Part shown: piece after piece, positions 13,110 to 25,109 of the stretch | Layout: each line of letters starts with the position of its first letter | Position numbering within the stretch: the stretch's first letter is position 1 | Source: Phoronis australis | Lineage: Eukaryota; Phoronida; Phoronidae | DNA length: 64,000 nucleotides | Reading direction: 5' to 3' | NCBI GenBank assembly: GCA_002633005.1 | Contig: NMRA01000006.1 | Span: 497,000 to 560,999, forward strand | Translations under genes and position numbers: made by a program | Notes under the pieces: generated by a model | The model's input: only the letters and a program-made list of their open reading frames with translations | Databases searched by the model: none | Told to the model about the DNA's origin: nothing

Positions 13110-13377
13110 CTAAACTTTATAATAATACAAATAATATGTCCATGGTTCCGGTACGTAAAAAAATCCGGTATATTTATGTCGCATGGCTTTGTCATCCCAC
13201 AGAAAACCGACCCACGTGACCACGAACACGTGCGCTAGCAGGGTAGTCCAGAATAAAAAAGTCCCATTGCTGTCCGAGTTTTCATTGTGGCACATTCTAG
13301 CGTATGCTGTATACATCAACATGAACAGGAACATGGCGAAGAACGCTGGGAAAATCTGCCCTTCTGTTGCTAAGTAC
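13110..13377 (-). CDS. CLN6: CLN6 exon 7 (last coding exon)
   Basis: The acceptor TTGTGTTCTAG precedes YLATEGQIF. Two hydrophobic segments follow, then DSNGTFLF and [15 protein letters not shown], ending at a stop codon whose last base is 13110. This closely parallels the human CLN6 C-terminus. Confidence 0.95.
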
Positions 13378-14329
13378 CTAGAACACAAAGAGGAAGAATC
13401 TTTGCAAGCAATCTTTATATTTCAATAAAAATGTCCTTGAGTCATTTCTGTGAGCTCACGACAAAATTTATTTCAGGCATCTTCATGCATTTTTTTAGGA
13501 GGCAGTGTGGCCTAGTGTCAGGTCGTGGGTTCGAGTCCCACTGGGACACAATGTTAGACCATTGGGTCAGGTCTCCAGCTTCTCAGCTCAATTTTAACTA
13601 TAAAGGATAAATGATGAGCGCAATGGGCCCACCAGAACGGCCTACGCACACCTAGTACGGGCTTTCAAGGTGTCAGCACCAGACGGCCTGTAATTATTAT
13701 TTTATTTTTACATGCATTTTTGCAGTGAAAAAGTGCGAATTTCAGCATGTGCAGATGTGCCGTTAATTAAGAAGTATTTTATGAATCATTTCGAAGTCTA
13801 CTTGACTTGTCGCGCTACATGAATCATTAAGGGAGGCGACTGATGTTTTCAACTTGCGTCGCAGCACCACATGGCGGCAAATGAAGCCGTACTCTTGGTT
13901 TAGAGTGTGGAAATGAACTGAATCATATTTTAGTAATTTTTTAAGAAAGGCTATTGACGCAATTGCCCTCATTTTCTTACATAAGGACAGAAGTTGGATT
14001 GCCACGGAGATTTTAAAGTCCACAGAGGCACCGGCCATCTTTGAAAAGCTCTAACTAATTGGTTCGTGTTTTGGGGTGGAACCCTTGGTTATGCTTCTAA
14101 TAGGGCGAGTTGGCGTGTTCCTATTACACACGTGATGAAATCATAGACCGAATAGAGTTCATGGAGTACTTAAAGAGAATGATTCACTGCCGATAATTTG
14201 CTTGCAGTTTGAAGTGGTGCGCATTCGGCTCGACTTGCAATAAAACGCTTAGCAGGTTTTAAAACGAGGGCTATTAACTTAAAAGCTGTGTAATTAACAA
14301 TTTTCTTAACATGAATAATAAATAAATAA

Positions 14330-14382
<53 letters not shown>

Positions 14383-17300
14383 GTTATTTTTGTAAGCTAA
14401 ATGTAAAACAATAACCATTGGTATACCTCCGTAATTCAAATACTCACCAATAAAACAAAGCACTGATCAGGACAAGAGGTGCGGCCATGACCGGAAGTCG
14501 CGAGCTGTTCGCGTCACGGGTGAAACAACTCGTGTAGTATATACACAGCAAGGCAAACAGTGGTAAATACCTGTAAAGCACATTGAAACAAGGAAGTGAA
14601 AAAAAATTGTCTCGTATATCATATTCATCAATCGATAACCTCCATCAAAGATTCATGAAGATCTCAATACTCTAGCCATAATGCAATCATGCTTGTTCTT
14701 AACTGTCTTAACTATGTCTAGTTCCTGGGATCATTTTAAAGGCATGGGTTTTTAAAAATTAAAATCAATCAAAAGTAATCAAGACATGAAATCTTTTATC
14801 AGAATGTAAAGGATTTGTTTTACACTTTTCTGTCTATTTCTATAAAGTGCTTGCTTTTCAACATGGCGAATGGGATTTCCATTAAATGTTCTGCAGTAAG
14901 AAGTGGATAAAAAGGGTTTCAAAATGCCAAAACTGATGAAAATTTGCAAAATTTTGCTTCAATGCATCTTCAATTAAGTTACTTAAGTAATTTTGACAGA
15001 GTTACCATCCTAAACTTGTTGAAACCCTGAATGCACTGACTCGCAGTCAAGGAGAAGATCGATTTCGAAACAGGTTAACCCTCGTTCAAATACATTTTGG
15101 GTCTAACTCCCAATAATTCTAGTACTTTTGACTCCGTATCGACCATCAGAAGTAAAGACGTCTTCCTTCCGAGAGCTGTTTTCCGCTCCACTAACTCATC
15201 AGGTGACTGCCCATTTCCTGTATAAGACCCATTCAGCAGAGCGTCATCTACGTTGCTCATTCCCCCTATGCTCACGACTGTCTTTCATACCCTCTTTTAA
15301 GACTCATCTTTTCAAAACTGCGTTTAGCTGCGTTCAGTATTTGAGATCATTTTAAATAAATATCAACATAAAACTTAAAATAATCAATTGAAAGTAATAA
15401 ACGAATAAAACTGTTAAGTTGTGGGGTTATTCTTCGGCGTCTACTCCCGTATATAAAGAAAAAGCGTCCAGTTAAGGTAACCTAGGACACCAGAAATTTT
15501 TTCAAATTGGGTGGCTTCGGAACCATGTATCTCAAAAATGGCTGATTGGATTCATATGAAACTTTTTACATACTGCACTTAATGCACTGCTCTGCAAGAA
15601 GCTGTTAGGAATTGTTTTAAAAGATCCCAATTTTGCATGGGGGACTATTAAAGAGGCCTGGAACACGATAAACAGACTAAATTGCAATGTTGAAAGTGGT
15701 TCTCTGCCACTGAAACAGAATTCAACTTGCTCACCAGGTGTTTTTAGGGTTTGTTCGTAAATATTTTCAATTTCTGTTGATATCAAAGCATTTTATTTTA
15801 TTTTAAACTACAAGAAAACGATCTGTCAATTGTTCGGCACTTAATCGATTTTTCTCCCACAAGACAAAACGTGTCTCTTTATTTGGTACGGCAAGACAAA
15901 GACGAAGCAAATTTCCCTTAGATGGAAAATGTGACCTTCGTCCTCAAGCGACTTCAAGCGACTGAGTGTGAGCGCATGCGCACATTTATTATAACTGGGA
16001 GGGAGATTAAAAACTCCGTGGTAACCACAGAGTTTTTCCTTTGCACGTATTTCAAAAATGGTGAATTTTGCGACTTTTTCTGTAAATTTCCTCATAAAGG
16101 AAAGAGAACTCCTCTGTACTCAGTGCGAGATGGTACTATCGTGAGGAATTGTAATAAAATATATTTTTGAGGAGCTTTCACTTTCCATGCCTCTTGAAGA
16201 AATATGACTGTCTTATTAAATGATTTTTATGAAAAACGTCCGCGTTCATGGAAGTAGATCGAAACACTGATAGACATGACTCGACTTGAGGAGAAGCAAA
16301 AAAGCGGTTTTTTGATTACTTCCTTTTTTATTCAAACCATTTTTTTAACCCCCTTTTCAACAGGACACTGTCACTCTAAAAAACTTCGAATAGACAAGTC
16401 ACCAATAAACAATTACAAAAAAGGCTTGCATGTGCATGTGTCAACTTCTAGTTTTAAATTTGTACTTCGTTTTTGAAATTTAGCAAATACACAAACTTCA
16501 GTCATAATTTCAGTTTCACATAAAAATTCAAGTGAATTTTAACTTAACTAAAACTCTAGCACGGATTTTAATCTTAATTGCATTGGACGTCAAATTATGT
16601 GATTTCGTAGAAATTGATCAAGTAATGGCTGAGAACTCAAGCATACTGCCACGACAGTGAAATTGTGAACTGGGATAGAAGTTTTACAATCATCACATTT
16701 GCTACGTGTGATGTTCCCGTTTTACTGTACGTGGTAAAACGATAGCGGAGAGTAAGCTCTACTATAAAATAGATACCTTGCCTGACAGCAATATTATGAT
16801 GTGGTTTTTATTTAAATTTTTACTGTATCCTGGACAAAACCAACATGGCTACCCTGGCACGGGTGTAATATTTTTACTCGAAATCGAACCTCAAAATTAT
16901 TTGTATGATTTTCCATTCTACTTTATAATCAACTAAGGACAAGTGAAAATTGTTCTGTACTCGAGTAGTACGAACATCACGATTTATGTGCATGGCTGTG
17001 TAATCCTATTTTGCACTTGATGACCCTACCATTAAAACTATGAGTTCGAATCTGAATTCAAAGTCTCGAGTTCTAACTAAAGTTTGTAGCTCAAACTTAG
17101 GGGTCATAAGGTGCGAATAAGAAATATTTTCTCATATGCGAAACCCACAATGTACTGGAACATAAAATATCGGGGGCCTGTTTCACACAAAGTGACTTAA
17201 GACTCAAGACAGAAATTTGATCTGACGACCACGTTTTACAGTTTCTTTATGAAGTTTTAGCCAAGTAATTACCAGCGCATTACGGACTAGAAATAATTTA

Positions 17301-20300
17301 TAAAAATTATCTCGGTAATGAGCACTTATGCGCATATTATCAGAGACCTTGGCCTTGCACTTTTGCTCAAGTGAGATTTGTTTTTCAGAAATTGTTACGT
17401 GGAGTGCAAGACCAAAATTTGCATGTATTTCTTAGTGGCTCGTCTTGAGTTCGAATTAAAAGAGAAGGGAAAGTGTGAACATATTTGAGAGTTGGATTTC
17501 GAGTAAAAAGATCAGACCCCAGGACCCTGCCTAGTGTTCGTTGTGATAAAGCTTTTTGGTGTTGTGGTGTGCTAGTAGGCCCTATTCCCCGTTCTTTACA
17601 GTCAGCTAACAGTTCTGAGCAGTGACATGGGTGAGTAAAGGGTTTTCAGAAATGGGATCAAATTACAACTTCGCTTGCAGTTTTCGAATCGATTTCATTT
17701 TTCCCAAAACATTTTAAATGAAGAATAAAGACTACAGGAGGCTAAAATTCAAAATTCAGTGTCCTACCCAATACATTGGTTCGACCCTCCTTACACTTTG
17801 CGAAGAGGCTTGTATTCGATTGAGAGCTGTACGTTGGTTTTCCAAACAAAATATGAAAATGACTTGTAAAGTTTGAACCGAGCTACTTTAGACAAATGAC
17901 AAAAATTGGTAAACTTTAGAAAAACATGTCTCATAAATGCCTTTGATTCAATTTGAATGGAACTTACAGATTGCTACGATTTACACATGTCCATTTCATG
18001 TTCTCCATATTCTCCCAGGAATTAGTTTGAAAACGCTTCACCTTTGTACAAGTTGCTATAGAAAATTAGGGTGCTTTCAATTGTCATAAAAAGTAAAAGA
18101 ATGAATCAAACAAAAAACGAAAACTTAATTTAGAAATATGTGATTGCGTTTTTGAGATTTCATCACGAAAATTTATATTAAGACAAATTTGCTTATGTTA
18201 TACAGTTGTTTTGGTGTGAACATAATTTCTTATTTATCGATTCTACTAAAAAACACGCAGTCACGTTACATAATTAATGCCAGGTTAGTTATAGATCAAA
18301 CTTTACATTCGTCGAACTTATGATTTCTAACTTCATAAATTATAACCATTGCTGGCCGGATAAATTTCACACTTCGAAAAATCTTTGGATGTAAGTTCAG
18401 GCAATAAAATTTACTTATTAAGGTACGCAAAGTGATCGGTATCAAATAACATATTCATTGAAAGACTTAGAATGTAATTACCATTGTAATCAAGAGCTTA
18501 TCTTGAAATAGCGAAGAAGGAGTATACTTTCCATGTGTTTAACACACATGCTTAAGACATGCTTTAAAAAACGCATATTGTTTATATTCATCTTCGAAAC
18601 CTTTAAAACGCGCAGCTGTTTAAATTCACGTTAGATGCTTACCACATGTAATGTCCTATGACCTCGTCATAAAGATACAGCACTTCAAATGAGTTAATCT
18701 GAAACATTAAAAATAGCGGGGTTAAATGTGATTACGGTTTGCTAATGAAATCCCGTTTAATCAGGTTTGTTTGTGAAAGGTCAGGTGGTGCGAGTTTGCA
18801 GAGACAAAAATGCAATTAAATCAACGGACGCTGTGTATATTGCGAAGCACGAAAAAAGGACAGTGACCTACAGAAATACAGTATTCGGAAACTAACAAAC
18901 AAATAAAATCAAAAATCGCCCTTGTCCCAACTTCAGAATCAAATTAAGTCGAGCGTAAATTTTGTGGTCCCAAATTCCAGACACTTTTCCATACTGGGTA
19001 ATACATTATGTACCGTAATTCTTACGGCACTGTACTCACGAGAGAAGAAGGCTGAAGGTTTTTCATAACCGGATTCTCTGCAACACTTAGTTCTTGTTGG
19101 TAACCGCTAAAGATGAGTCGATGCATTACCGAGTCGCCCACCAGGTGGATGCTGGCGCCCATCACGAAGAGTATCACCGTCAAGTAAGTAGCAGACGAAG
19201 GTAATCGGCGGGACGGCGGACTTCTTTCGATAAGCTGAAATTTCAGCAATGTCCGCTGATGTCACAAATGCAGAACGGATTTCATTGTTTCATGATGCTG
19301 GTTACAACTGGTAACTAAAACGAGAACGTCTCAGTAACTCTGAAAATTTCAAGATTCTCATTTCTGTTCGTCGTTTCGGAAATTGTTTCAGAAAATCGAA
19401 AACGCAAGGGTGTCGACTTAACAAAACGCAACTTTACACGATGCTTAAATTTATTTATAAACCTCAATTCCATGATCGGCCACTTCGACACGAGGATCAC
19501 AAATTCAACCGGATCTCTATTTTTTAATTTTAACGCGGCAATAAATCCGTTTTCCCTAAAAGTAAAATTGTATTTGAAACACGAACCTTTACGAAATTGG
19601 TCTCAAATCGTTCCTTTTTCAAATTGAAGATGATTCCAAGTCCTCGAAAAAACTAGCAGTTCATTAATGCTGGAGACCAGACTCTATAGTTCGGAATTGG
19701 CATGACGTGTCATTTCATGCGCCGAACAAGACATAACAAACTGTCAGTTCCTTGAAAATCATGACCAGAAATCACTTCTCATCCGAGTAAGGAAGAAGTT
19801 GAAACCAGTTTTAAAGGGGTAAGTGGTCTAAATCAAAAGATGGCTTCTTGGGCGGAAAGTGTTTTTATAGCCAATTAAGAATGCAGCGTGTTGTAACTTT
19901 AAAATTCTGCGTAAAATCACTAACAGGTTATTTTATTTTATTTAATTTTTGTAATGTACAGGTGTAGTATTTACAATGAGGGTAGCCCCATCACTTCACA
20001 CTGCTTTCCGTCCATGGGGGCCCCCGCGGAATCTAATATCAAGCTACAAGTAACATGAATGTGTTCATGTACACATGTACATACTCAACGTTTCATCGAA
20101 GGCAATTTCAAGTGGAGAAATGTACACGGAGTGACATGAAAATAATTACTTTTTCAGGGAATCTTACATATCTTTATAGCCCAGCGTTTAAATTTACATT
20201 AGCGCCATCTTTTTAGAACTGTGAAAAATAATTGTTGTAGCAGCGCTAGTAACCACTACCTGTGAAATGAACTGTTCACGTACTTCCAACATTAAGTGGT

Positions 20301-23300
20301 ACATGTACCTGCACAATTTAATTGAAACAACGAAAATCTTCGGGCTCCACTTACATTCGTTAATTTTCCATAACAAGTCATGGGCATTGAGAAAATCCTT
20401 CCAGAAACGCTTGGTTTCAAGAAAAAATGAGATTTTGTGGCAATCTTGTGTTTTATTGCCTGCATATGCACCCTATACAATATCAGTGTCGTGCAGACGC
20501 ACGCACACGTACATGTACGCACACGCACGCACAAATAGAATAGTTGCTACCCTGACGCCGATGGATTCACTTTAAAATTAATATACCTTTAGCAGAAGAA
20601 ATGGGGTCAGTACGTTGTATGCCATGTGGAAGTAATCACCTAAACTGGGCATGTTTCTTGGAAACCATTCTTCTGGAACCCATGTCTGCAAAAACGCCAA
20701 CGGAAATCATTACTGGTGCAACTCAATGCCATAGGCGAAGTTTGCGGGCGTCAGTGATAGCGCACTTAGACCACATGGACTCGACATTGTTAAAGTTACA
20801 TTTAGCGCAGTTCATAGGTACTATAGTTCTCAACGGTACTATGGTTATCTTGGGACATCACGCTTCATACCATAGACTCTATTCACGCGGCGGCCATTAA
20901 GATCCAAAGCGAGGCTCAAAGCGAAAGTAGACATTGCGTGAGTTAAATAGCCGGTCTTTCGAGTCCAACCTGGATATTAAATTTTAATGATGTGTCGACA
21001 ATTAACCACAGAGACGCAGAAAATTACATTAGAGAACAAGTTAAGGCGCCAAAGAGTTGTCTGACGAAAGGGTTTAATTTTTTTCAGAAAACTAGGTTCG
21101 AAACGTGAAAAGTAAATGTGACCAAATTGCTGCGATCGTAGTGTTACGGATTAGGTATTAGGCTGAATGCAGGGTTACGTTTTTTCTTGTAAATTGTTGA
21201 TCAAAATATTTTCTACGCGGACCAGGTCATCTGCTCGTATTGTTGACGAGTTGAAGACATATTCGACAGTGGTGTCTGTCATGTGCAATAAGTCACATCT
21301 GCTTTAATTTGTTTATCAAGAATATTAACATCAAGCATAGCCTGATCCTATGCACTTACTGGGACTAACTGTTGATTTGTCATTGATCTGAAAGAATAAT
21401 TGATGTTATTAAATATATTTTTTATTAAAATAATAAACCAAGCTAGTAAGTGAAAATAAAAATTATTTGACCATCAATTCTGCTTTCTTGGTTGTAATAA
21501 TTCTTACGTCTATTTCATGTGTTAGATTTCAAATATCTATCTGGACCAAGTTGAATTTTAAAATTAAAACACCTAATTCGTTCGTCCAAAACATAACCTC
21601 GTTTTAGAACTCAATTTCAGTTAACTGGACAATGCAATCATAGTTAGCGTGTTTCTGCAGGAGCCTCTTTCATCCGAGGGGAACGGTGCCAGTGCCTACT
21701 GAGAGGCGATTTTTTCGCCGAGTGAGGGCGGGAACAATCTGCCTCCCGATCACCATCAATAGCACCCCCGCCCTGTTGCAAGCTCTCATAGGCTCTTCCT
21801 CAATTTAAAGTAGCCTTTTGTGCTCTTAAAAATTGTCACCTGTGTGGTTACAGGTGATGTGAACTCATAGAGATTTTTCACTAGGGGAATTTTTATGCCT
21901 CGTGGGGGGAATTTCGCGTCACGGTGATATTTCAATTTGTTTGAGAGGGGAATAGGGACGATATTGGGCCCCAAATTTGAGGGATTGAGGGCCCAGTCAT
22001 GGAAAGAAATATTATAATGTTTCAACCCGTAGCAGGGGCGGATCCAGGTTTTTCAGTTAGGAGGGCAGGGCACAGGAATAAGCAGCATTTCGGCAGATGC
22101 GCGCGCCCAGCTTAAACTCTGGGGTTGCAGGGGTCATGAATTCTTGGGTTTGCGGACCTGTTCAAAAAAAAACGGTAACGGGGTTCATTCAACGTTGTTT
22201 ATTCACCCCCCCACAGGCACCTTTAAGTAGCTCTCTACAATATAACATATAAATTTATATGTTATATTGTAGAGAGCTACTTAAAGGTGCCTGTGAGCTA
22301 ACAGAGCATCGTAGCGAGCCTCGTTTTGGAATGCGCCTCCTGTCGGCGTGAATAGGGTCTATGGTGCGAGAGTCGAAAGTGTTTTGACTTAGGTTCGCCA
22401 CGCGTCACAAATATCTAGGCATGAAATGAGGACAGTTACAGTGTATGTAACGGTTCATGTTTCCTATGGTTGTAATCGGGACGGAGCACACACGCGCAGC
22501 TTAATAAACAGCCTCATTCTGATCTCATCTGACTAAAGATGATCGCTTTTAACCCTCCCAGTAGCAAAGTTTTTTGCAAACAAATTCATCCTGCACTGCG
22601 ATACACCAAGTGGAAGCCATAAGGAAAAAGTTCCGCGGTAAAGCTTAGTATCCTGTTGCACCCCAGCTTGATATTCGTAACTTCGTATATTTGGATTTGA
22701 CTTTTGGTCCAAAAACTGACATACGGTACACTCTGGGCTTCTTTGCAGAACTCCGACAGCGCAACTGGTCGGGTATGTACATATTTAATTGAACAGATAC
22801 CTATCATAAATGTATAGTATATTCATTTTACACCACAGAACTTCAGATGCCAATTACCACCCTTGTCACTCGAAAGTTGTGTGACGGTAAACTTGTCAAA
22901 CGTGTCTCACCCCCGACCACGGATCTTCACATGCTACCGCAGTCTTTAAGTGCATGTATTTTCTAAATTACTTAAAAGTTAAAAATCTCTCCCGGTTGCC
23001 GACCAAAGTTCAGCTACACAAGGGACCAAATATTTTCTTACCATCGCAAGGGGGCGCCCGAAGTCGAGGACTATATTCTCCAACGCCATAAGTGTCCACA
23101 GATCCCAGTGAAATCTGACTTTTGGAGACCGTGTCGGTGATTGTCTAAAAACCAAGAAATATCAAGGACAGGTGTAGGCTGTTGTATGAAGCCATTATTT
23201 TACTTTAAACAAAATCAGTGTCTACACAAGTTGCTTTTAGCCTTTTCCTGGAACTTTTGAACGGATTATTTTTTACAGCCAGTATGAATATCGGTACCGG

Positions 23301-25109
23301 TACTCAGAAATTCAACAATTCCATCACAAAAACAAAATTTAATATAGACGATTTATTGTCATGATGTTGGTCCAAAATAGTCGCCTTAGTCAAATCTGAG
23401 GTGCTTCCAAAGCTTTTAAAGTATTGACAGTTCCGTCGTTATTGTTCGGAATCACTGCAGGCTCTACTGACAACCGGTAATTGTCGCGGCGTGAATTTAT
23501 GGGTCGATTAGGCCTACGATCTCAAGGAATAGCGAATCCCGTAGCTACGCTAGTGAAGATCACCGCCGGTCCTTGCGCTTCCGGTCACGATAAGTAGCTA
23601 GAGCCAATCGAACATCTCGGGTATTCAAATTCCGTTTTGCTAATGCATCATTGGAGTCAATCTTAAAAGCACGAATCAACTAAAAATGAAAACATCTCAG
23701 TCACAAATCGGATGTTACGGTCCTTGGTGAGTGGTCTTTTCTCACAGTTGTCCTGTAATTCGCTAAAAGCGCTGGTCATGACCAGCAGTGGCAGATCTAC
23801 GTTGAGTGGGGGGAGGGGGGGGGTTAGGATTGGCACGAATCCCGATCGTGATGTGCCTAGCTCCGAGAGGGGGAGAGGTCGGGAGGCGGTTTCCCTTCTC
23901 CCGTGTAAGATTTTTTGTTCTTGTAGCTGATTTCGTTTTCCTGGCGATGATTTTTTTAATTTTCATGTTTTTTGATCCTGTCCCGGGGGGTGTTAAAACC
24001 CCCTGAACCCCCGTAGATCCGCCTCCATGACTATGCACGCTTGCCCATTTGGAAAAATTGAAACCTACGAGAGTTGTCGAGGGATATAGGGCACTTATCA
24101 TTTGTTTCAGATAACTGGCGCTTTATATTATCCGGGTTTTTTTAACCTTTTAATATTAACTTTCCTCGGCGGAGGTGAAACGCTAGGTTACGCACATGTC
24201 GCCGTTCTCCCGTTCAGTGACCTTAACAGACCTAAAAGGTTGTGAGCTTGTGATAACATCTAGCTTCTTTGTTAACTGCCAAGCACAGTCTTTTGTCTGG
24301 TATGACAATAGGCAGGCCAATTATCTACCAGGCTTATTACAGACCACGTGTGAACACAGTCAAACCCAAAGCCGGAGAATGGGGATCGAATTTCGGAAAG
24401 AATAGATTGTCATAACTTCGGTTGTAGTTGGGCGATTTTTGCGATTCAAAAACTAAACATCAGCAGCATTTAAGGAGCATTTCAGAAATGTTATTGGTTT
24501 ATGTACAAATATGTTATAACTCATTTAACTTTTATTTTTAACAGTAGGCCTACAGCCCAGTCAGGCTAGATACGATCTTATTGGAGGATAGAGCAATTAT
24601 CGAACAAAAGAGAGCTGGCCAATGCCAGAATGGAGTTAATCAGTCGTGCAAGAAATTGGCTACAGGGGTCATCTTCCCCAACATATTGTTGCGCTACGGA
24701 ATCGAACACGTTGGAAGCAAGGGGAAAACGCCGTAATGGTGTGCGGTATTCAGTCGCACGGCAAGTCCTGGCTTTAGCCGTGAGAATGAAGTTCGCACAC
24801 ACGCAGATAACGTTCACTTGAGGGGAAATTTGAGGCTAGGCTAATACACAAGGTGTTACAGCTGCTGAGAGGAGAGACTTAAGGCTACGGGAACCGAGAT
24901 GTACGATAATGCTCGAGATGTTTCAGACGCCGGGACCGAATGGATAACCACTGTGGCGTAAATCTGACATCGGAAACAACGTATCCCTAAAATATTATTC
25001 ATACTTTGGCAATTGGACTTAGCCTATATGGCTCATTTAAAACTCACCCAATGTTAAATTCCAACGAATCGACGACCTTGTTGGTCATTTTCTTTCTATT
25101 CCGAACCAT
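13110..25109 (-). CDS. CLN6: CLN6 transmembrane ER protein orthologue (7 exons, 301 aa)
   Basis: Seven minus-strand exons join with GT/AG borders and matching phases: 25048-25109, 23042-23144, 20587-20685, 19040-19234, 18643-18698, 14448-14570 and 13110-13377. The coding total is 906 bases, giving 301 aa against 311 in human CLN6. Diagnostic segments are [10 protein letters not shown] (residues 46-55), GDYFHMAYN (about 71-79), [12 protein letters not shown] (about 113-124), LATEGQIF (about 215-222) and YVPEPW near the C-terminus. CLN6 is a multi-pass ER membrane protein; in mammals it acts with CLN8 in ER-to-Golgi export of lysosomal enzymes, and its loss causes neuronal ceroid lipofuscinosis. 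The exon number equals the human gene. Introns hold a LINE fragment, a SINE, MITE-like elements and a TIR element. The reading frame is intact throughout. Confidence 0.95.
13499..13700 (+). repeat. tRNA-derived SINE-like element in CLN6 intron 6
   Basis: A B-box-like GGTTCGAGTCC at 13528-13538 follows an A-box-like TGGCCTAGTG at about 13507. The two boxes are only about 20 bases apart, shorter than in a tRNA gene, so this is a tRNA-derived repeat rather than a tRNA. The 3' boundary is a guess. Confidence 0.5.
14335..14376. repeat. (TA)n microsatellite
   Basis: About 20 uninterrupted TA units, inside CLN6 intron 6 close to exon 6. Confidence 0.97.
14448..14570 (-). CDS. CLN6: CLN6 exon 6
   Basis: 123 bases, acceptor GCTTTACAG and donor TTG|GTGAGT. 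It begins by completing Trp and encodes [17 protein letters not shown] and a second hydrophobic segment, then ends within another Trp codon (YW|Y), as at the equivalent human position. Confidence 0.92.
15110..15352 (+). mobile_element. LINE reverse-transcriptase 3' fragment (degenerate)
   Basis: The plus strand reads LLTPYRPSE and, further on, [14 protein letters not shown]. Both resemble the C-terminal end of CR1/L2-type non-LTR retrotransposon reverse transcriptases, where a TPYRPS motif precedes a KTHLF motif. The middle does not fit the family, so it is a decayed or rearranged remnant. It lies in CLN6 intron 5, antisense to the gene. Confidence 0.5.
16871..17510. mobile_element. MITE-like element with TTTTTACTCGAAATC inverted ends
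   Basis: The left end TTTTTACTCGAAATCGAAC (16871-16889) is the inverse of the right end near 17491-17510 (GTTGGATTTCGAGTAAAAAG). No ORF lies inside. The same termini recur at 63606-64000, so these are two members of one family. Confidence 0.6.
17520..18640. other. CLN6 intron sequence, nothing further seen
   Basis: Remainder of CLN6 intron 5. No transposon end, RNA gene or coding exon recognised. Confidence 0.5.
18643..18698 (-). CDS. CLN6: CLN6 exon 5
   Basis: 56 bases, acceptor TGTTTCAG and donor TG|GTAAGC. It encodes [18 protein letters not shown] plus two bases of a Trp codon, corresponding to the SFELLYYYDE region of human CLN6. Confidence 0.92.
19040..19234 (-). CDS. CLN6: CLN6 exon 4
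   Basis: 195 bases, 65 codons in phase 0, acceptor AAATTTCAG and donor CTC|GTGAGT. It holds the most conserved block: [27 protein letters not shown] and [10 protein letters not shown]. Confidence 0.95.
20587..20685 (-). CDS. CLN6: CLN6 exon 3
   Basis: 99 bases in phase 0 between acceptor TTTTTGCAG and donor AAG|GTATAT. It encodes 33 residues including PEEWFP and [18 protein letters not shown]. Confidence 0.93.
20869..22365. mobile_element. About 1.5-kb TIR element in CLN6 intron 2
   Basis: The left end ACCATAGACTCTATTCACGC (from 20869) pairs with an inverted right end ending at 22365, with one mismatch in the first 20 bases. Similarity continues more weakly inward (CGAGGCTC on both sides). 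No transposase is recognisable inside, so it would be non-autonomous. It contains the perfect 84-bp palindrome at 22212-22295. No clear target-site duplication was seen. Confidence 0.5.
22212..22295. repeat. 84-bp perfect palindrome
   Basis: The arm from 22212 (CACAGGCACCTTTAAG...) is followed at the AAATTT centre by its exact reverse complement, ending ...GGTGCCTGTG at 22295. There is no mismatch and no loop. Confidence 0.95.
23042..23144 (-). CDS. CLN6: CLN6 exon 2
   Basis: Acceptor GGTTTTTAG and donor ATG|GTAAGA. It encodes the FHWDLWTLM and [10 protein letters not shown] region, which matches the conserved CLN6 N-terminal segment. It starts with one base completing a split Gly codon. Confidence 0.92.
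23785..24025. mobile_element. Short hAT-like non-autonomous element
   Basis: Left end GCAGTGGCAGATCTACG and inverted right end CGTAGATCCGCCTC flank a G-rich/C-rich interior. Flanks CATGACCA (23777-23784) and CATGACTA (24026-24033) form a 7-of-8 possible target duplication, a size typical of hAT elements. A related GTGGCGGATCTAGG end occurs at 41338. Assignment to hAT is inference. It lies in CLN6 intron 1. Confidence 0.5.
24190..24740 (+). repeat. R1 repeat family, copy B
   Basis: Both exon-like parts are present. The first reads [18 protein letters not shown] and [12 protein letters not shown], matching copy C almost residue for residue, then loses frame. The intron-like TTTTTAACAG tract and the IIEQKRAG block follow. 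It is clearly degenerate and lies in CLN6 intron 1, antisense to CLN6. Confidence 0.65.
25048..25109 (-). CDS. CLN6: CLN6 exon 1 (coding part)
   Basis: ATG in a strong context (TACCATGG) encodes [20 protein letters not shown] plus two bases of a Gly codon, followed by donor GTGAGT. The phase matches exon 2 exactly. The N-terminus is poorly conserved in this family, so this exon rests on the start codon, donor and phase rather than on similarity. Confidence 0.72.

Noticed and set aside
13501-13560. tRNA gene
   Set aside because: A and B boxes are too close and no cloverleaf can be drawn; treated as a SINE-like repeat.
21660-21790. GC-rich segment with CCCGCCCT/AGGGCGGG pairing considered as a structured RNA gene
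   Set aside because: It does not match U1, U2, U4, U5 or 7SK as I know them, and it lies inside a TIR element.
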